A stretch of 64,000 nucleotides of DNA from Algoriphagus winogradskyi. GTDB taxonomy: Bacteria; Bacteroidota; Bacteroidia; Cytophagales; Cyclobacteriaceae. Made by a program: the position numbers and the translations under genes. Of the stretch, positions 42,856 through 52,025 are shown in pieces. The notes beneath the pieces were generated by a model. That model worked only from the letters and a program-made list of their open reading frames with translations. It searched no databases and had not been told where the DNA came from. The stretch spans positions 248,001 to 312,000 of the forward strand of contig NZ_FXUA01000002.1 in assembly GCF_900182815.1 (NCBI RefSeq), written 5' to 3'. Position 1 is the first letter of the stretch. Every line of letters begins with the position of its first letter.

Positions 42856-44202
42856 TTATAATAACTCATTCGCCAGATTGGCGAGCTCTGATCGCTCTCC
42901 TTTCTCGAGCTTGATATGCGCATAAAGTGGATGATCTTTTACTCTGTCGATTAGATAAGACAATCCATTCGACTGGGAATCTAAGTATGGAGTATCAATC
43001 TGGAAGACATCTCCAGTGAAGATAATCTTGGTATTTTCTCCAGCTCTGGAAATAATCGTCTTGATCTCATGAGGAGTCAAGTTCTGCGCTTCATCCACGA
43101 TAAAGAAGATATTGGAAAGCGAACGTCCACGGATATAAGCCAATGGCTGAATCACCAACTTCTCCTGATTGACTAGCTCAGTGATTTTCTGAAATTCCTT
43201 ATCCGTTTCCTTGTATTGATTTTGGATGAATTTCAAATTGTCCCAAAGTGGCTCCATATATGGATTCAACTTGGACTTGATATCTCCAGGTAAATAGCCG
43301 ATGTCCTTATTACTCAATGGTACGATCGGTCTGGCCAAGAAGATCTGCTTGTATTCTCTTCTTTGTTCCAATGCTCCTGCCAAAGCAAGCAAGGTTTTAC
43401 CCGTTCCAGCTACACCTTGAATTGATACTAGACGGATATTAGGATTTGTGATGGCATGCAGCGCGAAAGTTTGCTCAGCATTCTTAGGCTTGATATTGTA
43501 GGCAAGCTTTTTATCTACTCGCTCCAGAATGCTTTCATCAGAATTGTAATAAGCTAAAACAGAGTTCTTGTCACTTTTTAGAATGTAGTAGGCATTTGAT
43601 TTTCTCTTGCGGGTTCCCAATACAGTTTTTGCTTCTACGTAGCCCTGATCATAGAGCTTATTGATGTGCTCAGGATCAATATTATCCAGAATGTATTTCC
43701 CGGTATTTTCCAGCTCAACGATATTTTTGATCTTTCCAGTTTCATAATCCTCAGCAAGCAAATCAATGGATTTAGCCTTCAGGCGGAGATTAATATCCTT
43801 GCTGACCAAGATTACTTTTCTGCCTTTTTCGTGCTGCTTTAGATACAAGGCGCAGTTTAGAATCTTGTGATCATTCTTTTCTTCACCAAAAATCTCATTG
43901 GCGTTGATCTGATTCTCTGGATTCATCAGCACCCTAAAATTCCCCTTGGTCTTCCCATTCAGGGGAGTCCAATTGTGAATCATATGATCCTGCGAAAGTT
44001 TATCCAGTAATCGGATGAATTCACGGGCTTCAAAATTCTTGGTGTCATTGCCTTTCTTGAATTGATCAAGTTCCTCCAGCACAGTGATTGGGATGACCAC
44101 ATCGTGCTCGGCAAAGTTCATAATGGAGTTGTGTGCGTAAAGGATCACAGAAGTATCCAGCACAAAGATTTTCCGATCTTTATCGGATTTGGCTCTAGGC
44201 AT
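42856..44202 (-). CDS. PIN-PhoH fusion ATPase (PhoH2/YlaK-like)
   Basis: 448 residues. An N-terminal PIN nuclease domain (FVLDTSVILYAHNSI with the first metal Asp, VIPITVLEELDQFKKG, KVILVSKDINLRLKAKS with later acidic ligands) is followed by a PhoH ATPase domain: Walker A GVAGTGKTLLALAGA, FLARPIVPLSNKDIGYLPGD and Walker B FFIVDEAQNLTPHEIKTIISRAG, then FTGDVFQID. Characterised PhoH2 proteins are ATP-driven RNA helicase/ribonucleases, sometimes paired with an antitoxin; no small partner gene is adjacent here. Cytoplasmic. Confidence 0.93.
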   Translation of the reverse strand: MPRAKSDKDRKIFVLDTSVILYAHNSIMNFAEHDVVIPITVLEELDQFKKGNDTKNFEAREFIRLLDKLSQDHMIHNWTPLNGKTKGNFRVLMNPENQINANEIFGEEKNDHKILNCALYLKQHEKGRKVILVSKDINLRLKAKSIDLLAEDYETGKIKNIVELENTGKYILDNIDPEHINKLYDQGYVEAKTVLGTRKRKSNAYYILKSDKNSVLAYYNSDESILERVDKKLAYNIKPKNAEQTFALHAITNPNIRLVSIQGVAGTGKTLLALAGALEQRREYKQIFLARPIVPLSNKDIGYLPGDIKSKLNPYMEPLWDNLKFIQNQYKETDKEFQKITELVNQEKLVIQPLAYIRGRSLSNIFFIVDEAQNLTPHEIKTIISRAGENTKIIFTGDVFQIDTPYLDSQSNGLSYLIDRVKDHPLYAHIKLEKGERSELANLANELL

Positions 44203-44332
44203 GCGCAGGTAGTGTAGTGGTACTATGTGATTTAATTTAGAAAAATATTCGGGCTATTGACAAAGTTTCAATGAGAATTTATGGTTAATTAAATGTGACC
44301 ATTCTCTATGCTCTTGACTATCAATCCAATAA

Positions 44333-44365
44333 AAAAAGGGCAGAATTTATGGTTCTGCCCTTTTT
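44333..44365. terminator. Bidirectional terminator downstream of the SNF2 gene
   Basis: AAAAAGGGCAGAA / TTCTGCCCTTTTT form a 13-bp perfect stem with a seven-base loop. It lies 199 bases after the SNF2 stop codon in the direction of transcription, so the mRNA would have a long 3' untranslated part. Confidence 0.85.
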
Positions 44366-44470
44366 ATAAAAATCTAAATATTTTATAATGTATATCCGCT
44401 TTTCTACCAGTAAGACAGCAAAAGCAATGTAAGATCTGTTAAACTTAAGAATTGAGGCCACTTCTGCCTG

Positions 44471-44507
44471 TCCCGCCACTGCGGGAGTCTTCGGTCATCG
44501 GTCTTCC
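44471..44507. repeat. Palindrome plus CGGTC repeat in an intergenic region
   Basis: TCCCGC / GCGGGA with a CACT loop (44471-44486) is followed by TCTTCGGTCATCGGTCTTCC, in which the unit CGGTC recurs. It is GC-rich against AT-rich surroundings, has no T tract, and resembles dispersed intergenic repeats of this phylum. Only one copy is visible in this window. Confidence 0.4.
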
Positions 44508-44563
44508 AACCTGATAAGCAAAGAATCTAAGGTGACTGGCATCATTGCGGATAATCATATATT

Positions 44564-47503
44564 TTATTCTAATAATGCGGCAATATCATCTTGCCCCAAA
44601 CTCTTCATGAAGCTTTCTTCCGTATTTATCAGCTCGCCAGCAAGGGCTAGTTTACGATCCTGAAGTGCCATGATTTTCTCCTCTACTGATCCACGCGTAA
44701 TGAATTTGTAAATGATCACTTTATTTTCCTGGCCTATTCTATGCGCTCTATCTATCGCCTGTGCCTCCACAGCAGGATTCCACCATGGGTCCAGAAGGAA
44801 GACATATTCTGCTTTTGTTAGGTTTAGACCTACACCACCAGCTTTTAGTGAGATTAAGAATACCTTGATGTCTTCATTTTCCTGGAATTTCTCCACCTGC
44901 GCTTGACGGTCTTTTGTCGTGCCATCGAGGTATGCATAAGGAATTCCCTGCTCTTCCAAGTATTCCTTTACGATAGCCAAATGCCGTACAAATTGACTGA
45001 AAACAAGCACTTTGTGTCCTTCAGATATGGTAGACTGTAGCATGTAAGTCACATCTTCCAGCTTTCCTGATTCTCCTTCATAGTCATCTCGAACTAGTTT
45101 CGGGTGATTGGCAATTTGACGGAGTTGGGTTAAGCCACGAAGTAAGGTAAACTGCTGATTGTTTCTGCCTGTACTCTGGATATCGGAAATGATCTTCTCT
45201 CGATAGTAGCTTTTCACCTCTTCGTAAACCTCCTCTTGCGCAGCAGTCATGTCCGAATACTTGACATTGGTAATCTTTTCTGGGAGATCTGTCGCAACTT
45301 GAGATTTCAATCTTCTAAGAATAAAAGGCTTAATCATCGCATGAAGCTTGGCAGATTTATCCACATCTCCTTGCTTTTCGATTGGCTGCAAAAACTGCTT
45401 TTTGAAGGTATTTTGATTACCAAGTAATCCCGGATTGATGAAGTTCATCTGCGACCAAAGGTCCATCGTGCTGTTTTCTACTGGTGTACCTGTCAAAATC
45501 AGCTTTTGCTTACTTTTCAGCTGATTTACTGCACCAGCAATATTGCTTCCCGGGTTTTTAATTGCCTGGGATTCATCTAAAATGATGTAGTTGAAATAGA
45601 AATCCTTCAGAACTTCAATGTCCAATCTGGTTATTCCATAGGATGTCAGTACTAAATCATATTCTCCAAATCTCCACGGATCTTTGATACGCTGAGTACC
45701 GGAATACACAAGGATTTTCAGATCTGGAGTAAACTTCCTAGCCTCCAATTCCCAGTTATAAATCAGGGAAGTTGGCATCACCAAGAGTGAAGTCAAACCT
45801 GGGTTGGCTTCCATTTCATGTGCGAGCAAAGCAAGTGTCTGCACAGTTTTACCCAGACCCATATCATCTGCTAGGCAGCCACCAAACTTAAATTCATTTA
45901 AGAATCGAAGCCAATTGTAACCGGCATGCTGGTAAGGGCGAAGGGTTCCATCGAATCCACTTGGCAGATCATACTCATCTATTGACTCAAAATCTCTGAG
46001 TCTCTCCAATTTTCTGCTTAAAGTAACTTGAACCAGATTGCCGATCTCCATTTCTCTGGCTAGTGCCAGATGGTGCTTGCGTAGCACCATGGAGTTCTCG
46101 TCTCCACGGTCTTCCATGAAATTGAATAACTCCGAGTAATCCACAAACCAGGAAGCTGGAATCACAGCAATTTCTCCATTTGGCAATTCAAATTCTGCTT
46201 TGCCTTGAAGCAAAAGTTTTCTGAGCTTCGCAAAAGGCACCAAGTAAATTCCAAATTTGATCAGTGCTTTAACATCAAACCAATCAATATTTTCATTGAC
46301 TTCGATTGATATTTGAGCCTTTCCAATATTATAAACCTTGCCTTTAGCATTAGGTTTTTGGACAATTTTGATTTTCTCTATATCCAGAAAATCTTCATTT
46401 TCTCCTATCCACTCAAATGCTTCTGTCTTCGGCAAAGCATCCTTTCCCATTTTGAACTCAAGGCCTTGGTCACGAAGTAACTTTATATATGCTTTTTCTT
46501 TTTGAGTACTTCGAATCGTCTTGTAGAATGTATAGCTATCCTCTCCTGTCTCCAGCCTTACTGATGCACCATGCTTCTCAGAACTCGGAGTCTGCACCGG
46601 GAAATCTATGTTTCCGTACTTGAATCGAAGTTCAAATACGATCTTATCCTCTTCCAATTTCTCTCCATCCTCTCCAAAGAGATTCTTTCCACCTCCTCCA
46701 GGTAGATCAGAGATGTTGATAAAAACCTCCGGAGTGCCACGTTCAATATGAATATCAAATCCAACTGACTCCACATCAAACTGAGAAATAAGATTAGCCA
46801 TAAAGCCTTTATAGTAGCTTGGCTCAATTCTCTTATCGATGACGATGAATTTTTTATTTAAAAAAGCCTTAAGTTTTTTTCCGTCAATTCCTTTTTCGAA
46901 GTGAAAGAGCTGGCCATTGACGATCAACCAACCAGGTTCATTACTGATAAAATAGCCGTTCTTATATTGCCAATCTAATTTCTCTCCCTTGTATTTGATC
47001 GTTGGCCAGTAGTGCGTGTTTTCTTCATTTTTGTGAAAATGAAATAATACACTTGCCCGCTCAGCATTGACGATAATTTCTTTCCATACCGGGTTTCCAT
47101 CACTTCCCATTTCGAAAAGTCGCTTGCCTATGAGCAACGGCATTATTTTCGACCGCTTCTTCTCAATCACTTCTTCTATTAAGTCCTGCGTCTTTTTATC
47201 TTCCGTTTTCGGGTCAAAAATCTTCTCTAGGTATTGCTTAGGCCGGATATTTCCACGTTTGATAAATGGTTTGACTACCACTTCTGGATTCATAGAATCC
47301 ATGATTTTTATCAAATCATAATCCGTTTTATTTAAACCAGAATCAAATTCACTCGCATTTGCGGAGCTAATATTTTGATATGCGAGAGAAAGCCTGCCTT
47401 GTGGGTCTATCTGAACTACAAAAGATTCAATAAGAAGTCCTAAAGACTCGTGGCTATATATAGAATAAACTATCTGAAAGGGCTTATCAGCATCTACTAT
47501 CAT
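44564..47503 (-). CDS. SNF2-family DEAD/DEAH-box ATPase
   Basis: 979 residues. The C-terminal half (about 500-979) is a complete Swi2/Snf2 motor: motif I DDMGLGKTVQTLALLAH, LLVMPTSLIYNWELEARKF, motif II LDESQAIKNPGS, motif III LTGTPVENS, then VFSQFVRHLAIV, YLDGTTKDRQ, LISLKAGGVGLNL and motif VI QAIDRAHRIGQ. The N-terminal half is a Bacteroidota-type extension without a recognisable SWIM zinc finger. Likely a DNA translocase acting on nucleoprotein or RNA polymerase complexes, as in the HepA-like group. No restriction or DISARM-type genes are nearby. Confidence 0.93.
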   Translation of the reverse strand: MIVDADKPFQIVYSIYSHESLGLLIESFVVQIDPQGRLSLAYQNISSANASEFDSGLNKTDYDLIKIMDSMNPEVVVKPFIKRGNIRPKQYLEKIFDPKTEDKKTQDLIEEVIEKKRSKIMPLLIGKRLFEMGSDGNPVWKEIIVNAERASVLFHFHKNEENTHYWPTIKYKGEKLDWQYKNGYFISNEPGWLIVNGQLFHFEKGIDGKKLKAFLNKKFIVIDKRIEPSYYKGFMANLISQFDVESVGFDIHIERGTPEVFINISDLPGGGGKNLFGEDGEKLEEDKIVFELRFKYGNIDFPVQTPSSEKHGASVRLETGEDSYTFYKTIRSTQKEKAYIKLLRDQGLEFKMGKDALPKTEAFEWIGENEDFLDIEKIKIVQKPNAKGKVYNIGKAQISIEVNENIDWFDVKALIKFGIYLVPFAKLRKLLLQGKAEFELPNGEIAVIPASWFVDYSELFNFMEDRGDENSMVLRKHHLALAREMEIGNLVQVTLSRKLERLRDFESIDEYDLPSGFDGTLRPYQHAGYNWLRFLNEFKFGGCLADDMGLGKTVQTLALLAHEMEANPGLTSLLVMPTSLIYNWELEARKFTPDLKILVYSGTQRIKDPWRFGEYDLVLTSYGITRLDIEVLKDFYFNYIILDESQAIKNPGSNIAGAVNQLKSKQKLILTGTPVENSTMDLWSQMNFINPGLLGNQNTFKKQFLQPIEKQGDVDKSAKLHAMIKPFILRRLKSQVATDLPEKITNVKYSDMTAAQEEVYEEVKSYYREKIISDIQSTGRNNQQFTLLRGLTQLRQIANHPKLVRDDYEGESGKLEDVTYMLQSTISEGHKVLVFSQFVRHLAIVKEYLEEQGIPYAYLDGTTKDRQAQVEKFQENEDIKVFLISLKAGGVGLNLTKAEYVFLLDPWWNPAVEAQAIDRAHRIGQENKVIIYKFITRGSVEEKIMALQDRKLALAGELINTEESFMKSLGQDDIAALLE

Positions 47504-47661
47504 ATTATTGTCGGAAGGACATAACTTCTATATAATTAGGGGTTAAGCAAAAAGAAGTCAAGTCGGGGTTAAGGATCCCAAAAAAGGGAAAAGCAAGTTG
47601 AAAATTACAAAAAATACAGCTTAAAAACTTGATTTATGGCAATTATCTGGATGAAAACATG

Positions 47662-47704
47662 AAAATCCTTCAAAATCACCCTAAATGATCTTGAAGGATT
47701 TTTA
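47662..47704. terminator. Terminator downstream of lspA
   Basis: AAAATCCTTCAA / TTGAAGGATTTT form a 12-bp perfect stem with a 17-base loop, 18 bases after the lspA stop codon on the minus strand; the T tract after it is short (TTTT). The rest of the 219-base gap holds nothing I can identify. Confidence 0.7.
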
Positions 47705-47722
47705 ATAAAAAGAGGTGAATTT

Positions 47723-48355
47723 TTACTCAGAAACCTGGTTTACTTCTTCCTCCTTTGTTGAGTTAGTATTTTCAGGCTTTTCAGGAAAAAACCTTCCCTG
47801 GAAGATCAGAATCATAGCCACACCGACAAATATTGCAGCATCTGCCACATTGAAAATCGGCCAAAGGGCAGTGTAACTACCTCCCCACACTGGCAGCCAA
47901 TCCGGTAGATAGCCTTCCCATATGTCAAAGTAAAACATATCTACTACCTGACCATGAAACCATGGAGTTGAAGCATTATAAGGAGCATTATTTAACCAAA
48001 CACCATAAAATACAGAGTCAACTAAATTACCGATTGCTCCTCCAAGAATCATCGCTATACATACTATATATAAGCTAGGTTGTTTTTTCTCAATGATATG
48101 ATATAGGTAATATCCGATCCCGCACATTGCCACCAATCGGAAAGATGTTAGCAGTAATTTGCCATAATCGGAGCCTAGCTCCATCCCGAAAGCCATGCCC
48201 GGATTGGTCGTGTAATGAAGCTTAAACCAGTCTCCGAAAATCGGAATCTGACCAGGGGAGCCAAAATCCATTTGAAAATGAACTAGCATTTTCACTGCTT
48301 GATCTATCAGAATTACCAATAAAGCAATGCCGAAGTATTTCAGGTATTTATTCAT
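47723..48355 (-). CDS. lspA: Lipoprotein signal peptidase (signal peptidase II)
   Basis: 210 residues with four transmembrane segments. Family motifs are present: LIDQAVKM near residue 18, LHYTTNPGMAFGM, MILGGAIGNLVDSV, and the catalytic aspartates in GQVVDMFYF and PIFNVADAAIFVG. The insertion before VVDM and the charged C-terminal tail (STKEEEVNQVSE) are usual in Bacteroidota. It cleaves the signal of diacylated prolipoproteins at the lipobox Cys, and so matures the many lipoproteins encoded in this window. It lies 16 bases after ileS, the same pairing as in many bacteria. Confidence 0.96.
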   Translation of the reverse strand: MNKYLKYFGIALLVILIDQAVKMLVHFQMDFGSPGQIPIFGDWFKLHYTTNPGMAFGMELGSDYGKLLLTSFRLVAMCGIGYYLYHIIEKKQPSLYIVCIAMILGGAIGNLVDSVFYGVWLNNAPYNASTPWFHGQVVDMFYFDIWEGYLPDWLPVWGGSYTALWPIFNVADAAIFVGVAMILIFQGRFFPEKPENTNSTKEEEVNQVSE

Positions 48356-48371
48356 TATATACGTTTTGCTA

Positions 48372-51300
48372 TCAGGCTTTTTCTACCAAAACAGCTAGTT
48401 CAAAATCATCCATATCAAGCACCGTAGCTCCATCTAACGAAGGAGAAAGCTCCAAGTTTAACGCCTGTACTTCAGTTTGGATATATTCCCCAAAAGACTC
48501 TAGCGCATTTTTCACCAATTCGTTATCGTCTGCGATCTTGATGTTAATCTTATCCTGAACCTCCAGCCCCATATCTTTACGTAGGTTTTGAATCCGGTTT
48601 ACAAGATCCCTTGCTACACCTTCTTGCTTCAATTCATCGGAAAGGGTCACATCAAGCGCAACTGTCACACCTTGATCAGAAGCCACAGACCAGCCAGGAA
48701 TGTCCTGAGAAGTGATCAACACTTCTTCCAAAAGTAACTCTAAACTTTCGCCGTCTACATCCACGGAGATTTTACCTTCACGCTCTATTTCTGCAATTTC
48801 GGCTTGTCCCCACTTGTTGATAGCGGCTACTACAAAGCGCATTTTTGGACCTAGTTTCTTTCCAAGTACAGGAAGATTAGGCTTCACATTTTTCACTAAG
48901 ATACCCGAAGCATCATCGATGAATTCTATGTCTTTGATATTCACTTCTGATTTGATCAACTCCTCTAGATGTAAAATCTGAGCTTTGGTCTTTTCTTTCA
49001 GAATTGGAATCAAGATACGCTGCAACGGCTGACGTACTTTCATCTTCTCTTTCTTTCTCAGGGAGTGAACCAAAGAAGAAATCGTCTGCGCCAATTCCAT
49101 GCTTTCTTCCAGATCTTTATTGATCAGCCCAGCATCTACAGTCACCCAATCAGTAAGGTGGACAGAAGCCTTCGCATCAGAGCCTGATTCAGTCAAGTTT
49201 TGATATAACCAATCCGAATAGAATGGTGCAAATGAAGACATCAGCTGAGTAAGTGTTAGCAAGGATTCGTACAAGGTCTCATACGCCGCTTGCTTATCAG
49301 CATTCATTTCTCCTCTCCAGAATCTCTTACGAGCCAGTCGAACGTACCAGTTGGAAAGTTGATCTACCGTGAAACTCATGATCGCACGGGTAGCTTTGGT
49401 CGCATCGTAATTGTCCATCGCTTCTTCCACTTCAGCGATTAAGGACTGAAGCTTGGAAACAATCCACTGATCTAGCTCAGCACGCTCTGCCACTGGAACT
49501 GCTTTGGATTTGTCATAGACAAAAGCATCCAAGTTCGCATATAGCGCGAAGAAATTATAGGTATTCTGAAGTGTACCAAAGAAACGTCGTTGCACCTCAG
49601 TAACTCCATCCAGATTGAATTTCAAGTTATCCCAAGGATTGGCATTGCTTAGCATGTACCAACGCACGGCGTCAGGACCATATTCTTTCAGCGTTTTGAA
49701 AGGATCTACTGCATTGCCTAAGCGCTTGGACATTTTGTTGCCGTTTTTATCCAGCACCAGTCCGTTTGCAATCACATTTTTGAAAGCCACGCTATCAAAA
49801 AGCATCACTGCAATCGCATGAAGCGTAAAGAACCAACCACGAGTTTGATCCACGCCTTCCGCAATATAATCTGCAGGATAGTTTGCGTTGAAAATATCTT
49901 CGTTTTCGAATGGGTAATGCCACTGGGCATAAGGCATAGCTCCAGAGTCAAACCAAACATCGATCAAATCTGACTCTCGGAACATCTTTTCTCCAGAAGC
50001 AGAGACCAAAATCACATCATCAACAAATGGACGGTGAAGATCCAGCTCACGGCCTTCGTATGGAGACTTCTCCATAAAGCCCTTAGCAATAGATTCCTCG
50101 ATAGCTTTTTCTAGTTCGGCTATCGACCCAATGCAGCGCTCTTCCTTACCGTCCTCAGTTCTCCAGATCGGAAGTGGCGTCCCCCAGAATCGGGATCTAC
50201 TCAAGTTCCAATCCACTAGATTTTCCAGCCAATTACCAAAACGCCCGGTTCCGGTTGCCTCAGGCTTCCAGTTGATGGTCTTGTTCAGCTCTACTAATCT
50301 ATCCTTGTATGCAGTGGTTTTGATAAACCAGCTGTCCATAGGATAGTAAAGTACCGGCTTATCAGTTCTCCAGCAATGTGGATAACTGTGCTCGTATTTC
50401 TCTACCTTAAAAGCCTTATTTTCATTTTTCAGGATGATCGAGATAATTACATCGGTGCTCTTAAAGTCCGTCGCATTCTCATCATCCTCGGTGTAGTTTT
50501 TCACATAAAAATCATCCACACCGTATTCTTTGTGGGCTGTGATCGCATGTTCGGCTACTTTTTCTACCAAGTATTCACCAACCATCGAAATGAATTTCCC
50601 TTGCTTATCCACAATCGGAAGATCCTTTCCTTGCTCATCTTTTACGAATACACCAGGCACATTATTCTGCGCCAAAGTTCTAAAGTCATCCGCACCAAAG
50701 GCTTTTGCCAGGTGGACGATACCAGTACCGTCTTCCGTAGTCACGTAGTCACCAGAAACAACCGTGAAAGCTGGATGCCCAAGTGCCAAACCTGCTATAG
50801 GGAACAGTTGCTCATATTCCCAACCTAGCATGTCCTTTCCTTTGAATTCCTCGATTAATTCGAAAGGAATCAACTTGTCACCGCCTTTGTAATCCTCCAA
50901 TTTCAGCTCAGCTGCTTTTGGATTCAGGTAGGCATTCATTCTGGCTTTCGCCAAAATCACCGTGCAGGCATCGTAGGTATAAGGGTTGAAAGTCTTCACT
51001 TTCACATAATCCAAGTTCTCACCGATCGCCAAAGCTGAGTTGGCAGGCAAAGTCCAAGGGGTAGTCGTCCAAGCTAGGATATAAGTATTTTCCTCACCTT
51101 TCAATTTGAACTGAGCAGTGATAGAAGTGTCTTTGACATCCTTATATGTACCTGGCTGGTTCAGTTCGTGCGAACTCAAACCTGTACCAGCAGCCGGAGA
51201 ATAGGGCTGAATTGTGTAGCCTTTATAGATCAGATCTTTCTCGTAAAGCTTCTTCAGCAAGCTCCAAACTGACTCGATATAGTTTGGCTCAAAGGTGATG

Positions 51301-51746
51301 TATGGATCGTCCAAATCCACCCAATAACCGATTTTCTCAGTCATCTCATCCCACTGATTCTTGAAGCGCATGACCGTCTCGCGGCACTTTTGATTGTATT
51401 CTTCTACAGAAATCTTCTTTCCAATATCCTCTTTGGTAATACCGAGTTCCTTCTCTACCTGTAATTCCACAGGCAAGCCGTGCGTATCCCAACCCCCTTT
51501 ACGCTTCACTTGGAAACCTTGAAGGGTCTTGTAGCGGCAGAAAACATCTTTGATTGCACGTGCCATTACGTGGTGAATTCCCGGCGTTCCATTTGCTGAA
51601 GGAGGGCCTTCAAAAAAAGTAAATGTCTCCGCACCGTCACGGTTGGCTACTGATTGCTCGAAAATCTGGTTTTCTTTCCAGTACTTCAATACAGATTCCC
51701 CGATTTCGGGATAATCCACTTGTTTAAATTCCTGATATGTCTTCAC
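48372..51746 (-). CDS. ileS: Isoleucyl-tRNA synthetase
   Basis: 1124 residues from GTG 51746 (KTYQEFKQVDYPEIGESVLKY), which fits the Bacteroidota IleS N-terminus; a TTG at 51767 would add seven residues (no ATG is available). The HIGH-type motif is in GPPSANGTPGIHHVMARAIKD, the KMSKS loop is KNGNKMSKRLGN, and the editing domain (WTTTPWTLPANSALAI, TEDGTGIVHLAKAFGADD) and the anticodon-binding domain are complete. The extended C-terminal region is of the eukaryote-like IleS2 type, which often lacks the zinc tail of bacterial IleS1. Co-transcribed with lspA. Confidence 0.95.
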   Translation of the reverse strand: MKTYQEFKQVDYPEIGESVLKYWKENQIFEQSVANRDGAETFTFFEGPPSANGTPGIHHVMARAIKDVFCRYKTLQGFQVKRKGGWDTHGLPVELQVEKELGITKEDIGKKISVEEYNQKCRETVMRFKNQWDEMTEKIGYWVDLDDPYITFEPNYIESVWSLLKKLYEKDLIYKGYTIQPYSPAAGTGLSSHELNQPGTYKDVKDTSITAQFKLKGEENTYILAWTTTPWTLPANSALAIGENLDYVKVKTFNPYTYDACTVILAKARMNAYLNPKAAELKLEDYKGGDKLIPFELIEEFKGKDMLGWEYEQLFPIAGLALGHPAFTVVSGDYVTTEDGTGIVHLAKAFGADDFRTLAQNNVPGVFVKDEQGKDLPIVDKQGKFISMVGEYLVEKVAEHAITAHKEYGVDDFYVKNYTEDDENATDFKSTDVIISIILKNENKAFKVEKYEHSYPHCWRTDKPVLYYPMDSWFIKTTAYKDRLVELNKTINWKPEATGTGRFGNWLENLVDWNLSRSRFWGTPLPIWRTEDGKEERCIGSIAELEKAIEESIAKGFMEKSPYEGRELDLHRPFVDDVILVSASGEKMFRESDLIDVWFDSGAMPYAQWHYPFENEDIFNANYPADYIAEGVDQTRGWFFTLHAIAVMLFDSVAFKNVIANGLVLDKNGNKMSKRLGNAVDPFKTLKEYGPDAVRWYMLSNANPWDNLKFNLDGVTEVQRRFFGTLQNTYNFFALYANLDAFVYDKSKAVPVAERAELDQWIVSKLQSLIAEVEEAMDNYDATKATRAIMSFTVDQLSNWYVRLARKRFWRGEMNADKQAAYETLYESLLTLTQLMSSFAPFYSDWLYQNLTESGSDAKASVHLTDWVTVDAGLINKDLEESMELAQTISSLVHSLRKKEKMKVRQPLQRILIPILKEKTKAQILHLEELIKSEVNIKDIEFIDDASGILVKNVKPNLPVLGKKLGPKMRFVVAAINKWGQAEIAEIEREGKISVDVDGESLELLLEEVLITSQDIPGWSVASDQGVTVALDVTLSDELKQEGVARDLVNRIQNLRKDMGLEVQDKINIKIADDNELVKNALESFGEYIQTEVQALNLELSPSLDGATVLDMDDFELAVLVEKA

Positions 51747-51786
51747 TGTATCCTTTCTTAAGGGCAAGTAGGTGATAATTTATTTT

Positions 51787-51878
51787 TGGGCGTGCCCCCG
51801 TCTGAAAAAGCCGGGGTCGGGCTATCCGCTATATCCACTTCGCTTCGCTGTGTGGATGCCGCTTCTATCCCTCACGCA
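51787..51878 (+). repeat. Branched palindromic element upstream of ileS
   Basis: The outer arms GCGTG (51790) and CACGC (51873-51877) close a region with two inner hairpins: CCCCG/CGGGG around TCTGAAAAAGC (51796-51816) and ATCCAC/GTGGAT around TTCGCTTCGCTGT (51833-51857). Conserved-looking links are TCGGGCTATCCGCTAT and GCCGCTTCTATCCCT. The composition is GC-rich in an AT-rich gap. I recall very similar sequence recurring between genes in many Bacteroidota genomes but cannot name it. The 79-codon frame through it is not convincing as a gene. Confidence 0.6.
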
Positions 51879-52025
51879 ATCAAGGAAACATCCTCCTCAA
51901 AAGCAGGCACAAAGATAGGAGAAATCCCCCTTTTTGGGAGGGTCAATTGGAAAAAATGCCAGCTTTCAATAAATGAAGCAACGGGGTCAATTTTCCAATC
52001 TTCAAATTTTCCAATCTTTCGATAG

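Larger units (their letters stand above)
44203..44563. other. 361-base intergenic region with terminator and palindromic sequence
   Basis: Apart from the terminator at 44333-44365 and the TCCCGC-CACT-GCGGGA palindrome with repeated CGGTC at 44471-44507, I see no gene here. The segment 44203-44330 probably holds the phoH-like promoter. Confidence 0.5.

Noticed and set aside
42856..44202. Toxin-antitoxin module with the PIN-PhoH protein
   Set aside because: Some PhoH2 proteins have a small partner gene, but no credible small frame lies directly upstream or downstream.
44564..47503. SNF2 gene as part of a phage-defence system
   Set aside because: SNF2 ATPases occur in defence islands, but the neighbours (lspA, ileS, PIN-PhoH) are housekeeping and no methylase, nuclease or PLD gene is adjacent.
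50376..50828. 150-codon plus-strand frame
   Set aside because: Antisense to ileS, whose reading is certain.
51786..52025. 79-codon frame over the palindromic element
   Set aside because: Its translation follows the repeat (e.g. SEKAGVGLSAIS), as frames through dispersed structured repeats do; no homologous gene is evident and it has no signal or motif.
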